Assembly (NCBI RefSeq): GCF_000367365.1
Contig: NZ_BARF01000078.1
Location: 1 to 52,369, forward strand
Origin: Streptomyces prunicolor NBRC 13075
GTDB lineage: Bacteria; Actinomycetota; Actinomycetes; Streptomycetales; Streptomycetaceae
Direction of reading: 5' to 3'
DNA length: 52,369 bases
Positions 49,977-52,369 of this stretch are shown here, one piece after another. A model generated the notes under the pieces. The model was not told where the DNA came from. It did no database searches and saw only the letters and a program-made list of their open reading frames with translations. Position 1 is the stretch's first letter. Every line of letters begins with the position of its first letter. Both the position numbers and the translations under genes were made by a program.

Positions 49977-50231
49977 GGTGTCCCCCAGGGATCGACGTCC
50001 AGACCATCCAGAACGGATCAGGCCAGGCGCAGAAGGTAAGGACACTGATGCGCACGCGTCAAATCCACATAAGTGCCGGACACAGAAGGCCAATTGGGGC
50101 CACATCCCCCCACACCGACCGTCGTTTTCGGGCCAAACCCCACTACCGCCCCGAACCGAGATCGCCCCGAAGCCGGAACGACTTCGAAGCGTTGCCTATT
50201 GACGGGCGTTCAGCGGGGCGGGCTCCGGCGA
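49977..50231. other. Gene-free stretch upstream of the DUF805 gene, after hemB
   Basis: About 255 bases between the DUF805 start and the hemB stop, holding the DUF805 promoter. I see no hairpin, small ORF or repeat that stands out. Open frames on the plus strand here lack coding character. Confidence 0.5.
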
Positions 50232-51224
50232 TCAGCGCAGCTTCTGCGCCGCCTCCACCGCCCAGTACGTGAGGATGTTCTGCGCCCCGGCCCGCTTGAT
50301 ACCGGTGAGCGCCTCGAAGATCGCCTTGTCCCGGTCGATCCAGCCCTTCTCGGCGGCGGCCTCGATCATCGAGTACTCGCCGGAGATCTGATAGGCGGCG
50401 ACGGGCACGTCCGAGACCTCGGCGACCTTGGCCAGGATGTCGAGGTAGGGCCCCGCCGGCTTGACCATCACCATGTCGGCACCCTCCTCCAGGTCGAGCG
50501 CCAACTCCCGCATGGACTCCCGCGCGTTGGCCGGGTCCTGCTGGTACGTCTTGCGGTCCCCGGTGAGCGAGGAACCCACGGCCTCACGGAACGGCCCGAA
50601 GAACGCGGACGCGTACTTGACGGTGTAGGCGAGGATCGCCACATCCTCCCGCCCGATCTGATCGAGCGCGTCCCGGATGACCCCGATCTGCCCGTCCATC
50701 ATCCCGCTGGGCCCGACGACATGAGCACCGGCATCGGCCTGCACCTGAGCCATCTCGGCATACCGCTCAAGGGTCGCGTCATTGTCCACACGCCCAAGCT
50801 CATCCAGCACGCCACAGTGCCCATGATCAGTGGTCTCATCAAGACAAAGATCAGACATGACGAGCAACTCGTCCCCGACCTCGGCCCGCACATCCCGCAG
50901 CGCGACCTGCAGAATCCCATCGGGATCGGTCCCAGGAGTCCCCAGGGCGTCCTTCTTGGACTCCTCCGGCACCCCAAAAAGCATGATCCCGGAAATCCCG
51001 GCCGCAACGGCTTCAGCAGCAGCCTTCTTCAAACTGTCCCGAGTGTGCTGCACGACCCCGGGCATGGCAGAGATCGGCACCGGCTCACTGATCCCCTCGC
51101 GCACAAAGGCGGGAAGGATGAAGTCGGCAGGATGCAACCGCGTCTCGGCAACCATGCGCCGCATCACGGGGGAGGTCCGCAACCGCCGGGGCCGCGAGCC
51201 GGGAAAGGATCCGTACGTCGTCAT
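50232..51224 (-). CDS. hemB: Delta-aminolevulinic acid dehydratase (porphobilinogen synthase)
   Basis: 330 residues, the family length. It joins two 5-aminolevulinate molecules into porphobilinogen in haem, sirohaem and cobalamin synthesis. The two active-site lysines are in TVKYASAFFG (about K203) and MVKPAGPYLDI (about K255, Schiff base). The metal loop reads SDLCLDETTDHGHCGVL: relative to the zinc form with three cysteines, the middle Cys is Asp (D129) while C127 and C137 remain. GGVIMLFGVP-like GIMLFGVP and AYQISGEYSMI also match. Other hem genes are not in the window. It is the minus-strand gene upstream of the DUF805 gene. Confidence 0.97.
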   Translation of the reverse strand: MTTYGSFPGSRPRRLRTSPVMRRMVAETRLHPADFILPAFVREGISEPVPISAMPGVVQHTRDSLKKAAAEAVAAGISGIMLFGVPEESKKDALGTPGTDPDGILQVALRDVRAEVGDELLVMSDLCLDETTDHGHCGVLDELGRVDNDATLERYAEMAQVQADAGAHVVGPSGMMDGQIGVIRDALDQIGREDVAILAYTVKYASAFFGPFREAVGSSLTGDRKTYQQDPANARESMRELALDLEEGADMVMVKPAGPYLDILAKVAEVSDVPVAAYQISGEYSMIEAAAEKGWIDRDKAIFEALTGIKRAGAQNILTYWAVEAAQKLR

Positions 51225-51302
51225 GGCTTCTACGCTACGCCCGCCTCAGGGACACCTTTGCCGACGGTGAGTCGGCGAACATCTCAGCCACTTTCCGGAG
51301 TT

Positions 51303-52157
51303 TCATCCCTTTTTCTTCCCTCTCTTGGTGAGGACCTGCAACGCGTGCCGCGCAGACGCGTTCCCCAGATCGGCGGCTTGGCGGAACAGCTCAAGGGCCT
51401 CGTCCATGCGGTCCAGACCGACAAGAAGGCGGCCCAGGGCGTACATGCCGCCGGCGTTCCCCGCATCGGCCGCTTTACGGAACCACTCCTCGGCCTCCGC
51501 CAAGCGCTGCTGCCCCTCGTACATCACCCCCAGGTTCACCGCCGCACCGCTGAATCCCGCAGCATGGGAGCGCGCGTAGAGCTCGGCGGCCCGCTCGGTG
51601 TCACCCGCTTGCCCGGCCAGATCGCCCAGGAAACCGAGCGCCCCGGGATGCTCCTGCTCCGCCGCCCGGCGCAGGATCTCCTCGGCTTCCGGCCGGCGGC
51701 CACGGCCGAGCCACAGACCGGCCAGGGACACGTCCGCATCGAGGTGCCCCTGCTTCGCCGCCTGCTCGAAGTAGCGCTCGGCGAGCGGGAGTTCACCTGT
51801 CTTCTGATACTGGAGCCCGAGGTTGTACTGCGACGGCGCGTGCCCGAGCGTGGCCGCCTTGCGGTACCACTGCACCGCCTCGTCGGCCTCCTTGCGATTC
51901 CCGTCGTCGAGCTGCACCGCGAGACCGTGCATGGCACCGGCGTCTCCCGCGGCGGCGGCCTGGCGGAACCACAGGATCGCCTTGTCCCGGACGCCGAGAT
52001 CGACATAGACGAGCGCAAGGTTGTACTGAGCGTTCACACTGCCCGACTCCGCCGACCGGAGATAGGCGTCACGCGCTTCCTCCAGCCGCCCCCGCTCGGC
52101 GAGAACGACCCCCCGCTTGAACCACTTCCGCCCGCTGAACCACCCGCGTCCACCCAT
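51303..52157 (-). CDS. Sel1-like/tetratricopeptide repeat protein
   Basis: 284 residues from the ATG at 52157 (GGGGGACGTC upstream); the frame is open further but lacks a site. About seven repeats of 33-36 residues begin after residue 15: KRGVVLAERGRLEEARDAYL, SVNAQYNLALVYVDLGVRDK, AILWFRQAAAAGDAGAMHGL, WYRKAATLGHAPSQYNLGLQ, RYFEQAAKQGHLDADVSLAG, AEEILRRAAEQEHPGALGFL and EWFRKAADAGNAGGMYALG. The A-x-x-W-(F/Y)-R-K-A-A-x-x-G pattern is that of Sel1 repeats. It should form an alpha-solenoid for protein binding in the cytoplasm, as no signal is visible. The C-terminus is Lys-rich (RGKKKG). Confidence 0.9.
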   Translation of the reverse strand: MGGRGWFSGRKWFKRGVVLAERGRLEEARDAYLRSAESGSVNAQYNLALVYVDLGVRDKAILWFRQAAAAGDAGAMHGLAVQLDDGNRKEADEAVQWYRKAATLGHAPSQYNLGLQYQKTGELPLAERYFEQAAKQGHLDADVSLAGLWLGRGRRPEAEEILRRAAEQEHPGALGFLGDLAGQAGDTERAAELYARSHAAGFSGAAVNLGVMYEGQQRLAEAEEWFRKAADAGNAGGMYALGRLLVGLDRMDEALELFRQAADLGNASARHALQVLTKRGKKKG

Positions 52158-52269
52158 GACGTCCCCCACTCTCACCCCACGGATCAAGGGACACAGAATG
52201 GCACAAGCGTACGAACCCGCGAAAGAACACACAGCGGGCGATGCGGCGGAAACACCGGTCAACGAAATC

Positions 52270-52369
52270 CAGCCCGCGCGGCGCCTTACCAACACGGGCC
52301 GCAATCCCTCAGCCCGCCCGTGCGGCGCCTTACCAACACAGGCCGCCAAAATCAGCCCGTCCGGCGTTT
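52270..52369. repeat. Iterated CAGCCCG..GGCG..T intergenic element at the window edge
   Basis: Three related copies begin at 52270, 52310 and 52353 (the last cut by the window end). The first two are embedded in a 25-base direct repeat (52278-52302 and 52322-52346) that differs at one base. The third matches a short repeat (CAGCCCGTCCGGCGTTT) that I recall as very common between Streptomyces genes. Confidence 0.65.

Overview
The window looks like chromosomal Streptomyces DNA, or a very close relative. Base composition is strongly GC-rich with GC-biased third codon positions. Start codons are mixed ATG/GTG/TTG behind GGAGG-type ribosome sites. Several families typical of that genus are present: a DUF3558 lipoprotein pair, a DUF2637 protein, an XRE/DUF5753 regulator with DUF397 partners, a class I lysyl-tRNA synthetase next to argS, XRE-DUF2690 membrane proteins, and an ECF sigma factor of the SigE family. 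These assignments rest on reading the sequence and on family knowledge; no database search was run.

Layout. 1-10.8 kb holds ordinary accessory metabolism and regulation: an FMN reductase/LLM flavin oxidoreductase pair, an AraC-type regulator, a NarL-type two-component system preceded by three 21-bp direct repeats, a membrane protein, a MarR regulator, a small secreted protein, a YnfA-like protein, an SDR with a small membrane partner, and a two-gene secreted hydrolase operon (ceramidase-like protein plus Tat lipoprotein esterase). 11-19.8 kb is more conserved: rtcB, two DUF3558 lipoproteins, the DUF2637 protein, and divergent lysS and argS. 19.8-22.8 kb is a compact locus with two secreted peptidoglycan-binding proteins facing two translationally coupled membrane proteins, each with a cytoplasmic helix-turn-helix and an extracellular domain; it could be a wall-sensing regulatory system.

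22.8-36.8 kb is the most striking part, a polymorphic-toxin locus read on the minus strand. The order is an FG-GAP repeat secreted protein, a LamG-domain secreted protein, a 2292-residue RHS protein ending in a Hint autoprotease and a short RNase-like toxin tip, and a coupled immunity gene. Downstream lies a graveyard or reservoir of orphan cassettes: a frameshifted immunity-like gene, an orphan toxin C-terminus, and a small coupled immunity candidate. Base composition falls sharply from the toxin tip onward.

37-42.2 kb holds a glycosyltransferase, a sigma factor coupled to a membrane protein with a SecD-head-like domain, and a frameshifted ATP-binding protein divergent from an XRE/DUF5753 regulator with two tandem DUF397 genes. 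42.2-52.4 kb holds a previously easy-to-miss 57-residue gene, a DUF4253 protein, two SDRs (one without its catalytic tyrosine), a frameshifted FAD monooxygenase preceded by a coupled 26-codon ORF, an aminotransferase, a methyltransferase, a mini-lipoprotein, a DUF805 membrane protein, hemB, and a Sel1-repeat protein. The window ends inside a short repeated intergenic element.

No rRNA, tRNA, CRISPR array, insertion sequence or integrase was found. Two genes (ATP-binding protein, FAD monooxygenase) and one small immunity gene each need exactly one single-base frame correction to read through. Resequencing should decide whether these are real lesions.
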